From an uncultured Ruminococcus sp. (GTDB lineage: Bacteria > Bacillota_A > Clostridia > Oscillospirales > Acutalibacteraceae), in NCBI GenBank assembly GCA_902798605.1, contig CADBXH010000016.1, positions 1 through 35,462 on the forward strand: a stretch of 35,462 nucleotides of DNA, written 5' to 3'. Below the pieces are notes generated by a model. That model saw nothing but the letters and a program-made list of their open reading frames with translations, had not been told where the DNA came from and searched no databases. Each line of letters begins with the position of its first letter. Within the stretch, counting starts at the first letter, position 1. The position numbers were made by a program, and so were the translations under genes. Below, in pieces: positions 1 through 9,493 of the stretch.

Positions 1-405
1 CTTTGTAACAACGCCTACAGTGAGGATACCAAGCTCCTTGGCGATCTTTGCGATTACGGGAGCAGCGCCTGTACCTGTGCCGCCGCCCATACCTGCGGTT
101 ACGAATACCATATCGGTATCTTTAAGCAGAGCTGCGATCTCTTCCTTGCTCTCCTCTGCGGCCTCCTGACCGATAGAGGGCATTGCGCCCGCGCCCTTAC
201 CGCGTGTAAGCTTCTCGCCGATTTGAATCTTCTGCGAAGCCTTTGAAAGTCTCAAAACGGGACCGTCGGTATTGATAGCGATAAATTCTACACTCTTGAT
301 GTTCATAGCGACCATACGGTTTACAGCGTTTCCGCCGCCGCCACCGACGCCGATCACTTTAATTTTAGGCATATACTCATTTTCCAGTTCAAGCTCAAAA
401 GCCAT
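1..405 (-). CDS. ftsZ: Cell division protein FtsZ, N-terminal 135 residues (partial)
   Basis: This is the tubulin-like GTPase that forms the Z ring at midcell. The window holds only the first 135 codons, starting [20 protein letters not shown]; the 3' end runs off the left edge. The N-terminal glycine loop ([13 protein letters not shown]) and the tubulin signature region ([12 protein letters not shown], about residues 106-117) are intact. The start is ATG with an AAGGAGG site 8 bases upstream. A residue usually Asn in the nucleotide-contact loop (GAGANP in most FtsZ) reads GAGAMP here. It lies downstream of ftsQ with a 179-bp gap containing its own probable promoter, and no ftsA lies between them. 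Confidence 0.97.
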   Translation of the reverse strand, partial: MAFELELENEYMPKIKVIGVGGGGGNAVNRMVAMNIKSVEFIAINTDGPVLRLSKASQKIQIGEKLTRGKGAGAMPSIGQEAAEESKEEIAALLKDTDMVFVTAGMGGGTGTGAAPVIAKIAKELGILTVGVVTK

Positions 406-483
406 TTTGTTATCCTCCTTAAAATCCTTTAGATTATCTATAAAAAGCGCATAGTATACTTATTATATTCAATCACATTCTAT

Positions 484-512
484 ATAGTAACATACTTTAG
501 TAAAAATATCAA
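484..512 (-). promoter_or_regulatory. Probable ftsZ promoter
   Basis: On the minus strand TTGATA (507-512) and TACTAT (484-489) are separated by exactly 17 bases, and a TG dinucleotide one base before the -10 makes it an extended -10 type. It lies in the AT-rich gap between ftsQ and ftsZ, about 80 bases before the ftsZ start. A dedicated ftsZ promoter within the cluster is common in Firmicutes. This is a sequence match only. Confidence 0.55.
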
Positions 513-584
513 TGGTTTTGTGTCTTTTTTCTTGATATTTTTCTTTGTAATTTTTGTATGTTTTTTGTGCGGTTTTAATACGTT

Positions 585-2126
585 TTAGTACGCCGCAGCT
601 CCGTCAGCGCCCGGACCGCCGACATCTCCGCCGTTATTTGCGCCGTTATTGCCGCCGTTGTCAACGACATTATTGTTTCCGCCGTTATCATAATATCCCT
701 GATCGCCGCCGGCATTTGCATCGTATCCGCCGTAGTTTTCCGTTCCGGCTCCGTAGTCGGCTCCGGCGTCATACTGCGCACCGTTGTCATACTGCGCACC
801 GTTGTCATACTGCGCACCGTTGTCATACTGCGCGCCGTTATCGTAAACTCCGCCGTCGTAATATCCTCCGGGGCTCCAGTCGTATGTTTCACCGCTCCAG
901 TCGTTCGTTGTGCCGCCGTTTGCAGCGCCGCCGTCCGCGCTTTGAGCGGGAGCGGTAGATGCGGGTTCTGTTGCAGGCTGGGTCTCGGCAGGCTTGAAAT
1001 GCGACATCTTGTTTTTGCTGCAGGTCGAAACATCGAGTGTACCGTAAACTTGTCCGGTTTTGTTCGGGTCGAGCTTTTGGGTGATTATCGCCGCCGCGGT
1101 TTTGATTTTATAATCTATATCCTCCGCAACGCCGATGTTTATCACGATCCGTCCGGCGTAATTTATCTTTATCGACGAGGGGTCGGTAACGTCAAACGCC
1201 GTTATGTTATCGAGCCCGTTGCTCTTCAGGCTGTTCGCAACGGTTTCAAGTATATCGGGAATAGCCTTGTCCTCAAACTCGATGTAGCTGCCGACCTCTT
1301 TGTTTTTGAAATCGTTACAGATAAGCTCGGTCAAGCCCTCGGGCGGCTCGGTCTCGGTGTCGAGCACCCTGCCCTTTGAGCTGATTATAAGGTATTTGTC
1401 GCCGTCCTTAACATAAAATGCAGGCATGGCGTTCGTTATCTTGATCGTTACGGTGTCGGGGATCGCAAAGCTGATTTTCGCGTCCTCAACATACGGGAGA
1501 TTCTTTACGATCTCCTGCGGGGTACCGCCCATCGCCGCCAAAAAGATGTTTTGCTGAAGGCTTACGTTGCTGAACGCAATTATCTGATCCTCGTAATAAT
1601 ACTCGTCGCCCTCAACTTCGATTTTTTCAGTCTTGAACAAAACGGTGAGGCTGAGTATCGCGCCTATAACAAGGACCGCGAGCAAGATCGCTACTCCGAT
1701 AAGTATCCTGCGGTTACGCGCCTGCTTTTGGGTAACAGGCTTTTTGTTGCGCCTGATGACCTCGCGCTCCTGCTTGCGGATAACCTGCGCGCGGCGCTCG
1801 CTGCGCTGCTTTTCGCTGTACTCATCTATGTAATAGCCGTCCTCAAAATCCTGCGGCTCAAGGTTGCGGATGCGCTCCTCGCTCTCGCGTCTGAATTTTT
1901 CTTCACGGCTGATTTTTTCAAATTTAGTGGTTTTTCCCGAATTGACAGCCTCTTCTATTTTGCTGCCCGATTTCTTCTTTACCTTGGGGATTCTTACAAC
2001 CTGAGTTGCATCAGAGGATCTTTTTGCCTTTTTCTTCTGTTCTTTGTGGTACTTCTGAGCCTGCTTTGCGGCTTCCTTGCGCTGTTTTGCAAGCTCTCTT
2101 TTTTCTTTTGAAGAAATATTGCTCAT
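585..2126 (-). CDS. ftsQ: Cell division protein FtsQ/DivIB with long low-complexity tail
   Basis: FtsQ/DivIB is a bitopic divisome protein that bridges FtsL/DivIC and the septal synthase. At 513 aa it is far longer than the usual 250-280. The N-terminal 140 residues are a very charged Lys/Arg/Glu cytoplasmic region, followed by one membrane helix (about 141-164, ILIGVAILLAVLVIGAILSL), a POTRA domain (about 165-235, FKTEKIEVEG onward) and the beta domain. From about residue 386 the outer tail is Ser/Thr/Pro-rich and then Gly/Asn/Tyr/Asp-rich, with four exact YDNGAQ units at 430-453. The start is ATG with an AGGAGG site. The gene order murA-ftsQ-ftsZ supports the call. The tail is the odd part. 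Confidence 0.93.
   Translation of the reverse strand: MSNISSKEKRELAKQRKEAAKQAQKYHKEQKKKAKRSSDATQVVRIPKVKKKSGSKIEEAVNSGKTTKFEKISREEKFRRESEERIRNLEPQDFEDGYYIDEYSEKQRSERRAQVIRKQEREVIRRNKKPVTQKQARNRRILIGVAILLAVLVIGAILSLTVLFKTEKIEVEGDEYYYEDQIIAFSNVSLQQNIFLAAMGGTPQEIVKNLPYVEDAKISFAIPDTVTIKITNAMPAFYVKDGDKYLIISSKGRVLDTETEPPEGLTELICNDFKNKEVGSYIEFEDKAIPDILETVANSLKSNGLDNITAFDVTDPSSIKINYAGRIVINIGVAEDIDYKIKTAAAIITQKLDPNKTGQVYGTLDVSTCSKNKMSHFKPAETQPATEPASTAPAQSADGGAANGGTTNDWSGETYDWSPGGYYDGGVYDNGAQYDNGAQYDNGAQYDNGAQYDAGADYGAGTENYGGYDANAGGDQGYYDNGGNNNVVDNGGNNGANNGGDVGGPGADGAAAY
768..857. repeat. 18-bp tandem repeat inside ftsQ (four exact units plus a degenerate fifth)
   Basis: An 18-bp unit (plus-strand GTCATACTGCGCACCGTT) is repeated at 768-785, 786-803, 804-821 and 822-839, the last with one A-to-G change. 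A decayed fifth copy follows to about 857. The unit length is a multiple of three, so copy number changes would add or remove YDNGAQ hexapeptides from the extracellular tail of FtsQ without breaking the frame. Confidence 0.95.
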
Positions 2127-2186
2127 TTAGGCAATCCTCCTTTCTGAAATTCTTTGTTTCATATTTCCTTTATTTATGTATCTTCT

Positions 2187-3440
2187 TTATATCCTTTTTA
2201 TGTCCGCGCCGAGTGACGACAGGGCAAGCTCAAAGCTCTCGTAGCCTCTTTCAAGGTAGTTGAGCGAGCCGATCCGCGTCTTTCCCTCCGCGCAAAGCGC
2301 CGCGACTACAAGCGCCGCCGCTCCGCGCAGGTCGGTGGAATCTACCCTTGCGCCGTAAAGCTTTGGGCGTCCTTCTACCACGCAAACCCTGCCCTCGGTC
2401 TTTAGCTTAGCGCCCATTCGGGCAAGCTCGCGTGTGTGGCGAAAGCGGTTTTCAAAAATGTTTTCTATGAATACGGACGTTCCGTCGGCAACGCAGGCGG
2501 CCGCCATAAGCGGAGCCTGAGCATCGGTCGGAAAGCCCGGATAAGGCATTGTGCTGACTGTTTTCAGCGCTCTTAACCGCTCGGGAGCGGTGATTTTGAG
2601 CCTTGTTTCTTTTGCTTTTATCTTGCAGCCCATATCCTCAAACAGCGGTATGACCGCGCCGAGGTGGGCGGGAATAACATCTGTAAGCGTGATCTCTGAG
2701 CCCGTTGCCGCGGCTGCCGACATAAAGGTCGCCGCAACGATCCTGTCGGGGATCACACTGTGAGCGCAGCCCCAAAGCGAACCCACGCCGTCGATCACGA
2801 TCTCTCCCTCGCCCGCGCCGTAGATCTTTGCTCCGCAGGAATTAAGGAAATCCGCCAAATCGACTATTTCGGGTTCACGTGCCGCGTTTGTGATGGTGGT
2901 AGTGCCGTGCGCACGGCACGCCGCTATCATAATATGCTCGGTCGCACCAACGCTCGGAAAATCGAGCGAGATCTTGCAGCCGCTCAATCCGTATGGCGCG
3001 CGGCAGTCGATACAGCCGTGGCGCTCGCGGATCTCCGCGCCGAGCTTTTTCAGCGCGTCAAGGTGCATATCTATCGGTCTGAGCCCGATCTCGCAGCCGC
3101 CGGGGAAGCTTAGCCTCACCCTGCCCGCCCTTGCGAGCACCGCGCCCAAAAACACGATCGAGCTTCGGGTTTTGCGCATAAGCGAATCGGGTATATCACA
3201 GCGGTCAAAGCCGTCGGTGTTTATCACAAGCGTTTGTCCGCTGCGCTCGGCTCTGCAGCCGAGATACCGCAGAATGTTAACGGAAGCCTCAACGTCGGTC
3301 AGGTCGGGGCAGTTGTAAATAACGCTCTCTCCCCTTGCGAGCAGCGACGCCGAAAGAATAGGCAGAACGCTGTTTTTCGCGCCCTGAACGCTGATCTCGC
3401 CCGACAGTTTTTTGCGTCCCGTAACCAGTAGCTTTGACAC
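2187..3440 (-). CDS. murA: UDP-N-acetylglucosamine 1-carboxyvinyltransferase (MurA)
   Basis: MurA catalyses the first committed step of peptidoglycan synthesis, transferring enolpyruvate from PEP to UDP-GlcNAc in the cytoplasm. The 417-aa length is normal. Visible residues are Lys22/Asn23 in GAKNSVLP, the catalytic Cys116 in PGGCEIGLRPID (the cysteine fosfomycin attacks), and the Asp of PGFPTDAQAP near residue 303. The start is GTG with an AGAGGG site. It sits between murG and ftsQ, where many clusters carry murB or murC. Firmicutes often have two MurA paralogues, and which one this is cannot be told from the window. Confidence 0.96.
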   Translation of the reverse strand: MSKLLVTGRKKLSGEISVQGAKNSVLPILSASLLARGESVIYNCPDLTDVEASVNILRYLGCRAERSGQTLVINTDGFDRCDIPDSLMRKTRSSIVFLGAVLARAGRVRLSFPGGCEIGLRPIDMHLDALKKLGAEIRERHGCIDCRAPYGLSGCKISLDFPSVGATEHIMIAACRAHGTTTITNAAREPEIVDLADFLNSCGAKIYGAGEGEIVIDGVGSLWGCAHSVIPDRIVAATFMSAAAATGSEITLTDVIPAHLGAVIPLFEDMGCKIKAKETRLKITAPERLRALKTVSTMPYPGFPTDAQAPLMAAACVADGTSVFIENIFENRFRHTRELARMGAKLKTEGRVCVVEGRPKLYGARVDSTDLRGAAALVVAALCAEGKTRIGSLNYLERGYESFELALSSLGADIKRI

Positions 3441-3513
3441 ACTAACACCCTCTAAACAAATCTCAATTCATTGTATGCAGATAAGGGTGTTTAGTGAATA
3501 GGGAACGTTGAAT

Positions 3514-4632
3514 TTATACGAGGTGAAGCACCTTTTTTACAACCGAGTATATCCTCTCGTTTGCGTCGGTGATCGCCATCTTCTTGCAATTTTCGCCGGT
3601 TTTTTGGAGCTTTTCGGTATCGGAAAGCATCGAGTCAACGGTTTTGATAAGGGTTTCTCCGCTGAGGTCGCTCTCCTCTATCAGCTCCGCCGCGCCCTTA
3701 TTAACAAGAGCCATAGCGTTGTGATACTGGTGGTTTTCGGCAACATTGGGAGACGGGATAAGGATAGCGGGCTTGCCCATCGCCTGTATCTCGCTGAGCG
3801 TGATCGCTCCCGCGCGGCAGATAACAAGGTCGGCCGCCGCCATACAGACGTTCATATTGTCGATGTACGGTCTGATGTCGAGGTTCGGGCACTCGGAAAG
3901 CTCGATTCCCTTTTCGTCAAGCAGCTCCAAGAACCACTCGTTGTTGCCGCCGAAGGCGTGGATGTGCTGATACCTGCCGTCCTTGGCGCTTCTGATGATC
4001 AGCTCCGCCGCCGCCTCGTTGACTCTTCTTGCTCCTAAGCTTCCGCCGAACGAAAGCACCAAAGGCCTCTGGTCAAGGCCGAGCTTTTGGCGCGACTCCT
4101 TTTTATCGGTCGTCAAAATCTCTCCGCGCACGGGGTTACCGGTAACGACCACATCGGCCTTGTCAAAGTATTTCTTTGCGGCTTCAACGGCTACCATAAC
4201 CTTTTTGACGCGTTTGGCGAGCATTTTATTGGTAACGCCCGGATAGGCGTTTTGCTCGTGGATTATACACGGGATACCCATTTTTGCCGCAGTGCGGACA
4301 ACGGGGCCCGAAACATAACCGCCCGTGCCGATACAAATATCGGGCGCGAACTCTTTGATTATCTTTTTAGCCTCCGCGGACGAGGTAAATGTCCTTTTAA
4401 CGGTTTTGGCGTTAGCAACCATACTTTTCGGCGAAAGGCTGCGCTGAAAACCGCTGATAGTTATCGACTTGATCTCAAAGCCCGCGTTTTTTACAAGGCG
4501 CTGTTCCATTCCGGTTTTGTTGCCGATAAACAAAATCTGCGCCTCGGGCTGTTTTTGCTTGATGTAGCCCGCTATAGCCAGCGCGGGGTTGATATGACCG
4601 GCGGTTCCGCCGCCTGCGAGTAGTACCTTCAT
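3514..4632 (-). CDS. murG: Undecaprenyl-diphospho-muramylpentapeptide beta-N-acetylglucosaminyltransferase (MurG)
   Basis: MurG is a peripheral membrane GT-B glycosyltransferase that adds GlcNAc to lipid I to make lipid II. The N-terminal GGGTAGHINPALAIA motif and the C-terminal UDP-GlcNAc site (VICRAGAITLSEIQAMGKPAILIPSPN, with HQYHNA after it) are plain. I chose MKVLLAGGG as the start (372 aa) because AAAGGAGC precedes it at good spacing. A frame 15 codons longer exists but adds a non-family MRKNAAGKWAFK sequence. It follows ftsW in the cluster. Confidence 0.96.
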   Translation of the reverse strand: MKVLLAGGGTAGHINPALAIAGYIKQKQPEAQILFIGNKTGMEQRLVKNAGFEIKSITISGFQRSLSPKSMVANAKTVKRTFTSSAEAKKIIKEFAPDICIGTGGYVSGPVVRTAAKMGIPCIIHEQNAYPGVTNKMLAKRVKKVMVAVEAAKKYFDKADVVVTGNPVRGEILTTDKKESRQKLGLDQRPLVLSFGGSLGARRVNEAAAELIIRSAKDGRYQHIHAFGGNNEWFLELLDEKGIELSECPNLDIRPYIDNMNVCMAAADLVICRAGAITLSEIQAMGKPAILIPSPNVAENHQYHNAMALVNKGAAELIEESDLSGETLIKTVDSMLSDTEKLQKTGENCKKMAITDANERIYSVVKKVLHLV

Positions 4633-4717
4633 ATTTGCTCCTTTAAAAGCCCATTTGCCCGCGGCATTTTTGCGCAAAATCGCGCTGCCGAAGGCGGGGG
4701 TTTTAATAATATGCTGA

Positions 4718-5977
4718 TTATGTTCTCTCTATGTTTGCCGTGCGCGAGATCGAGAGCACAATGCCCATCTGCGCGAGCAGCATGATCAGCGAGCTGCCGC
4801 CGTAGCTGAAGAACGGCAGGCTGATACCGGTGTTTGGCAGCCAGTCGGTAATAACCAAGATATTAAGCACGACTTGTATTCCTACCTGCGAGGTAAGACC
4901 TATTCCGAGCAGCTTGCCGAATTTATCCTTGGCTCTGAGCGAGAGGGTGATTCCCCTCCAAACAAGCAGAGCAAAGATCAAAAGGATGATCGCCGCACCT
5001 ATAAGGCCGAGCTCCTCAACAACGACCGCGAAGATAAAGTCATTCTGCGGTTCGGGGATATAGAGGTACTTCTGCCTTGACTGACCGAGTCCGAGTCCCC
5101 ACAAGCCGCCGGAGCCGATAGCATAGAGCGAGTTACGGGTTTGGTAGGTATCCCACCACATCTCGTCGTCTGTATATTCAAGCGCCTGTCCCCAGCCCGC
5201 CATACGGCTCATAGCGTAGGACAGTCCGCCTGTCACGGCTAAAACCAGCACCAGTCCCACCAGTACTCCGCCGCCGATAAGAAGATACTTTGTCTTCATT
5301 CCGCCGATGTAGAGCATAAGAACGGTGAGTATGCCGATGATTACGATACCCGAATAGTGCGGTTCCAAAAACAGCAGGATCGCTATTGTACCGAAAACTA
5401 TAACGCCCGGGAGTATGCTGTATTTTGCAAGCTCCATTTTGTTGTAGTATTTGCTTGCCCAGTGAGAGAAAAACAAAATCACGGCAAGCTTTGCGATCTC
5501 GGAAGGCTGGATGTTGAATATTCCCAGCGGGATCCAACGCTTAACGCCTCCCTCGCCCGCCGGCAATATAAGCACAAGCAAAAGCGAAAAATACGCCACT
5601 CCCAAAATGATCGGAGCTATTTTATGAAGTTTATTGTAATTCAGGAAGGACATCGCGAACATTGCCGCAAGTCCGATGACGATAAATATTATCTGCCTGA
5701 CAAGGTAGTAATAGCTGTCGCCCTGAGTGTAGTACGCAAAGGCGTAGCTCGCGGAGAACATCATTATCGTACCCACGGTCAGCAGCACAAGCAGGATGAT
5801 ACAGAACGGAAGATCTATGCCCATTCCGATACCGAACCACTTGGCGTTTTTCATTTTGCGCTGTCGCGAGGGTCTGATGAAGAGCTTTTCTTTTTGCGCC
5901 TGCTTATCTCTTTGATATTCCTCGTCATAAATGCGGTTGACATCCGCCTGAAATATCATTCTTTTTTTTGGAGCCAT
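4718..5977 (-). CDS. ftsW: FtsW/SpoVE-type peptidoglycan glycosyltransferase (SEDS family)
   Basis: SEDS proteins polymerise glycan strands from lipid II together with a class B PBP. At 419 aa it has a charged cytoplasmic N-terminus of about 50 residues and then roughly ten membrane helices. Family signatures are RWIPLGIFNIQPSEIAKLA, EPHYSGIVII, PEPQNDFIFAVVVEELG and PNTGISLPFFSYGGSS. The ATG start has a GGAGG site. Its place between mraY and murG, with a class B PBP two genes upstream, favours FtsW over RodA. A sporulation paralogue (SpoVE) cannot be ruled out. Confidence 0.94.
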   Translation of the reverse strand: MAPKKRMIFQADVNRIYDEEYQRDKQAQKEKLFIRPSRQRKMKNAKWFGIGMGIDLPFCIILLVLLTVGTIMMFSASYAFAYYTQGDSYYYLVRQIIFIVIGLAAMFAMSFLNYNKLHKIAPIILGVAYFSLLLVLILPAGEGGVKRWIPLGIFNIQPSEIAKLAVILFFSHWASKYYNKMELAKYSILPGVIVFGTIAILLFLEPHYSGIVIIGILTVLMLYIGGMKTKYLLIGGGVLVGLVLVLAVTGGLSYAMSRMAGWGQALEYTDDEMWWDTYQTRNSLYAIGSGGLWGLGLGQSRQKYLYIPEPQNDFIFAVVVEELGLIGAAIILLIFALLVWRGITLSLRAKDKFGKLLGIGLTSQVGIQVVLNILVITDWLPNTGISLPFFSYGGSSLIMLLAQMGIVLSISRTANIERT

Positions 5978-6001
5978 TATTCATCCTCCAATGATTATTA
6001 G

Positions 6002-7036
6002 TTAAGTAATCGGCGTGAACACTACCAAAACGAAAGACAAAGCGCCGAAGATAGCTGTCACTACGCTGAACACAGCGACTATCTTTACCTCGCTCCAGCC
6101 GCACATCTCAAAGTGATGGTGAATGGGGCTCATCTTGAACAGCCTTTTTCCGTGGGTAAGCTTGAAGTAGCCGACCTGAAGAATGACCGAAAACATCTCG
6201 CACAGATATACGATGCCAAGCGGCAAAAGCAGGATAGGCATTCTTATTGCGAACGCGAGAGCGCATACCAAGCCGCCGAGGAAGAGCGAGCCGGTGTCGC
6301 CCATAAATACCTTTGCGGGGTGGAAGTTCCAAACAAGGAATCCGAGGCACGCACCTGCCGCGGCTGCGCTGAGAGCGGTGATGCCGAGATAGTAGAGCCT
6401 GCTCGCGATAAGCATAAACGCCACGCAGACAAAGAATGTCACTGAGCCGTCGAGCCCGTCGATACCGTCGGTCAGGTTGACCGCGTTGACGATTCCGACG
6501 ATCACTATCGCGGAAATAATATAGTAGAAGAAGCCGAGATCGACCTCGCCTACAAACGGAATGATGGTGCTTGTGCCGCAGCCCGAGAAACCGAGCACGG
6601 CAAGATAAATCGCCGCTGCCGCAAACTGAAACAATAATTTTTGTATAGCGGTGAGTCCGAGGTTGCGCTTTTTAACAGCTTTGGTGTAATCATCAACAAA
6701 ACCGATAAGACCATTGGCCAAAGCGAGTCCGAGACCGGCAAAGATATAAATCGCTTCGCCTCTGATATCTCTTAAAAACAAGTCGATGAAATTATTGCCT
6801 AACGCCAAATATATGACCGTGCTGAGCACTCCGACTACCACTATCGCCAGAATAAACATAATACCGCCCATTATGGGTGTTCCCTGTTTACCCTTGTGCC
6901 ACTCGGGGCCTTCCTCTCGGATTGTCTGGCCAAAGTTGATTTTGTGCAAAAACGGGATCAAATATTTACCCGTAACGGCGGAGATCAGAAACGCGAGCAC
7001 CGCCGCGGCAAACGTCCATATTCCGTAAACAATCAT
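6002..7036 (-). CDS. mraY: Phospho-N-acetylmuramoyl-pentapeptide transferase (MraY)
   Basis: MraY is the integral membrane enzyme that transfers phospho-MurNAc-pentapeptide onto undecaprenyl phosphate to give lipid I. The 344-aa protein has about ten helices. Active-site motifs are visible: DDYTK with its Asp pair, NLTDGIDGLDGS, FMGDTGSLFLGG and the C-terminal SPIHHHFEMCGWSE histidine loop. ATG start with an AAAGGAA site. In most clusters murF and murE precede this gene; here the class B PBP gene is directly upstream with a 43-bp gap. Confidence 0.97.
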   Translation of the reverse strand: MIVYGIWTFAAAVLAFLISAVTGKYLIPFLHKINFGQTIREEGPEWHKGKQGTPIMGGIMFILAIVVVGVLSTVIYLALGNNFIDLFLRDIRGEAIYIFAGLGLALANGLIGFVDDYTKAVKKRNLGLTAIQKLLFQFAAAAIYLAVLGFSGCGTSTIIPFVGEVDLGFFYYIISAIVIVGIVNAVNLTDGIDGLDGSVTFFVCVAFMLIASRLYYLGITALSAAAAGACLGFLVWNFHPAKVFMGDTGSLFLGGLVCALAFAIRMPILLLPLGIVYLCEMFSVILQVGYFKLTHGKRLFKMSPIHHHFEMCGWSEVKIVAVFSVVTAIFGALSFVLVVFTPIT

Positions 7037-7079
7037 TCTTTTTCGTTCCTTTCATAAATAACCGTCAAACGCTGATGCG

Positions 7080-9356
7080 CTAATCGTTAAATCCGGTATC
7101 CGTAGACGCCTCAAATGTCACGGTTATTACCGTACCCGGAGCTACCTCGGTGCCCTCGGGAATATCCTGAGCGACCGATGTTCCTCCCGAGCTTACCGCG
7201 CCGTCAAAGTTGACGTTTAGTCCGTAGCCCGCGGCGACCTCGTTAACATACGCCGCCGTATTATCGAGTAAGTTCGGAACCGTTACCTTCTCTCCCTTAC
7301 TCTCCTCGTCGGTGTACAGCACTATATTTCCGCCGGGAGCAAGCTTTGAAGATACAGTCGGGATCTGAGAGAGCACCTTGTCACCCGAACCCTTGATCGT
7401 ACAGGTAAAGCCGTCTTCTTCGACCTTTTTCTGCGCTTCTTCGAGCGAAAGTCCGGTGTAGTCGCCGGCAGAAACGTCGATAAACGCAAGATCCTCTTCC
7501 TTATAATCTGTCTTGACCTCAAGGTAAGGAAGAACCTCGGTCATAATATTGATGAATACAGGCGATGAAACCTGAGAACCGTAGTACGCGCCACCGTCCG
7601 GAGTATCGAAGAATACGAGCATCGCGATCTGCGGATCATCCGCCGGAGCGTATCCGCAGAAGGACGAGATATAGTCCTTGCCGAATCCGCTGACGGGTTC
7701 CTCTACGCCGATCTTCTCCGAGGTACCGGTCTTGCCGGCTACCTTGTAGCCCGAAACATAACCCGCGGTAGCGCCCGCTGTCTCGGTGTTATATCCCAGT
7801 ATCTCATTCATTTTATCGGAGGTCTCCTTTGAGATGACCTGCCTTTTTACCTTTTTCTCAACATTCTTTATAACGTTGCCCTTGGCGTCCGTGATTTTTG
7901 ACACAACGTAGGGCTGCAATACATATCCGCCGTTTGCGACCGCCGAACAAGCGGTGATCATACTGAGCGGTGTGATCGAGAAGTTCTGTCCGAAAGAAGC
8001 AACCGCCAAATCGACCATGGTCATCGTTCCCTCGGGCCAGAAGTTGTCGTCCGCCTCGCCGGGGAGGTCTACTCCCGATTTTTCCGCAAAGCCGAAGCCG
8101 CGGTAATAGTCGCGGAACTTGTTCATACCGACAAGCTGACCGATCTGGATGAAAGCCGGGTTACAGGAGTTACAGACCGCCTGAACAAAGGTCTGGTTGC
8201 CGTGTCCTCCGAGCGCGTGACAATTGATGGTCTTGTCGTCAACAACAAACGAACCGCCGCAGACAAAGGTGGTCTGATCGGTGATCTTTCCCTCTTCAAG
8301 CGCCATCGACGCGGTACACATCTTGAATACCGAACCGGGCATATATGTATCGGCGACCGCCTTGTTACGCCACATAGCGGACAGCGCCTCGTTGGTAGCT
8401 TTTTCTCGCTCTTTTTCGGGCTTTTTGTTGATCTCTGCCTGAACATCCGCAGGAAGCGTGTAGGGATCGTTTAGGTTGTAGCCGTTGGCGGTAACCATCG
8501 CGATGATAGCGCCTGTGTTGACGTCCATAGCTATGCAGACAGCGCGGTTTTTGACGTTGTTCTGCTCAATGCCCTGAGCCATATATTTTTCACAGATCGA
8601 CTGGATAGTTTCGTCGATAGTGAGGTAAATATTATTTCCGTCCTCAGCCTCGATGTTCTGCTCGTACTGGAACGGCATATTTGTTCCGCGCGCGTCGCCG
8701 GCGGTCACGATCCTGCCCGGCTTGCCCGCGAGGTAATCATCATATTTGAATTCAACGCCCTCAAGGCCCTGTTCGTCCGCGCCGGTAAATCCGATTACGC
8801 ATGACGCAAGCTCATTCTTGGGGTAGTAGCGCTTGTAGTCATCCAAAAGCTGGATAACTCCGTCGCAGTCGTACTCATCGGAAAGCTTTTCCGTAAGCTC
8901 CATTACCTGGTCGCGCTGGTCGACCTCGATCTTACGCTTTACAACCACATAGTAGCTTTTTTGCTGAGTTTTTTCGAGGACGTTTTGATAGTCAACGCCC
9001 AAAATCTCGGAAAGTCCGCTCGCGGCAGCCTCGCGCTGCTCATCGTTCTTGAAGTTGATCGGAGAGAGAACTACCTGCCACGCGGACGCGCTTTCGGCGA
9101 GCACCTTGCCCTTTGAATCAAAAATAGAGCCTCGCTTAGCGTTTACCGTGGTGTCTCTGAGCATCTGGCCGACAGCCGATTCCTGCAGCGAATTGCCCTG
9201 AACAAGCGTCAGGAAAGAAAGCCTTATCAGCGCCGCGCCGAAGCCGAGCACAAGTATTACGATTATCAGTACCGCGGTGCGCTGTCTGAGCTTTTGATTG
9301 GGCCCTTTTTGAACGCGCTTTTTGCGGCCTTTTACCTTTTTTTCATTATCTTCCAA
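7080..9356 (-). CDS. Class B penicillin-binding protein with two PASTA domains (Pbp2B/SpoVD type)
   Basis: This is a septal or sporulation DD-transpeptidase that cross-links peptidoglycan outside the membrane, probably paired with the nearby FtsW. The 758-aa layout is a basic N-terminus, one membrane anchor (about 27-52), a dimerisation domain, a transpeptidase domain with SVFK (342-345), SCN (397-399) and KTG (542-544), and two C-terminal PASTA domains (about 627-685 and 691-750). Two PASTA domains match B. subtilis Pbp2B; SpoVD has one. The start is TTG with AAAGGAG at good spacing. A terminator 140 bp upstream separates it from ftsL. Confidence 0.93.
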   Translation of the reverse strand: MEDNEKKVKGRKKRVQKGPNQKLRQRTAVLIIVILVLGFGAALIRLSFLTLVQGNSLQESAVGQMLRDTTVNAKRGSIFDSKGKVLAESASAWQVVLSPINFKNDEQREAAASGLSEILGVDYQNVLEKTQQKSYYVVVKRKIEVDQRDQVMELTEKLSDEYDCDGVIQLLDDYKRYYPKNELASCVIGFTGADEQGLEGVEFKYDDYLAGKPGRIVTAGDARGTNMPFQYEQNIEAEDGNNIYLTIDETIQSICEKYMAQGIEQNNVKNRAVCIAMDVNTGAIIAMVTANGYNLNDPYTLPADVQAEINKKPEKEREKATNEALSAMWRNKAVADTYMPGSVFKMCTASMALEEGKITDQTTFVCGGSFVVDDKTINCHALGGHGNQTFVQAVCNSCNPAFIQIGQLVGMNKFRDYYRGFGFAEKSGVDLPGEADDNFWPEGTMTMVDLAVASFGQNFSITPLSMITACSAVANGGYVLQPYVVSKITDAKGNVIKNVEKKVKRQVISKETSDKMNEILGYNTETAGATAGYVSGYKVAGKTGTSEKIGVEEPVSGFGKDYISSFCGYAPADDPQIAMLVFFDTPDGGAYYGSQVSSPVFINIMTEVLPYLEVKTDYKEEDLAFIDVSAGDYTGLSLEEAQKKVEEDGFTCTIKGSGDKVLSQIPTVSSKLAPGGNIVLYTDEESKGEKVTVPNLLDNTAAYVNEVAAGYGLNVNFDGAVSSGGTSVAQDIPEGTEVAPGTVITVTFEASTDTGFND

Positions 9357-9493
9357 AATAAAACTCCTTTACAAAAAGTAGTTTATTCTACCCGTGAAAC
9401 AGTTTGACGAATTGGCGTTTGTTTCAGCTAAAAATCGCCGAACTCTTTCAGACTCAATCACACATACGCGCTTATGCGCAAAATGTATTAACT

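Noticed and set aside
768..857. Possible CRISPR-like repeat
   Set aside because: The units are 18 bp and directly adjacent with no spacers, in frame within ftsQ.
554..958. An Arg/His-rich plus-strand frame opposite the ftsQ tail
   Set aside because: It is the antisense reading of the YDNGAQ and Gly/Asn repeats, has no ribosome binding site and shows unnatural composition.
4633..4677. 15-codon N-terminal extension of murG
   Set aside because: The ribosome binding site fits the later ATG, and MurG proteins begin with MKVLLAGGG-type sequence.
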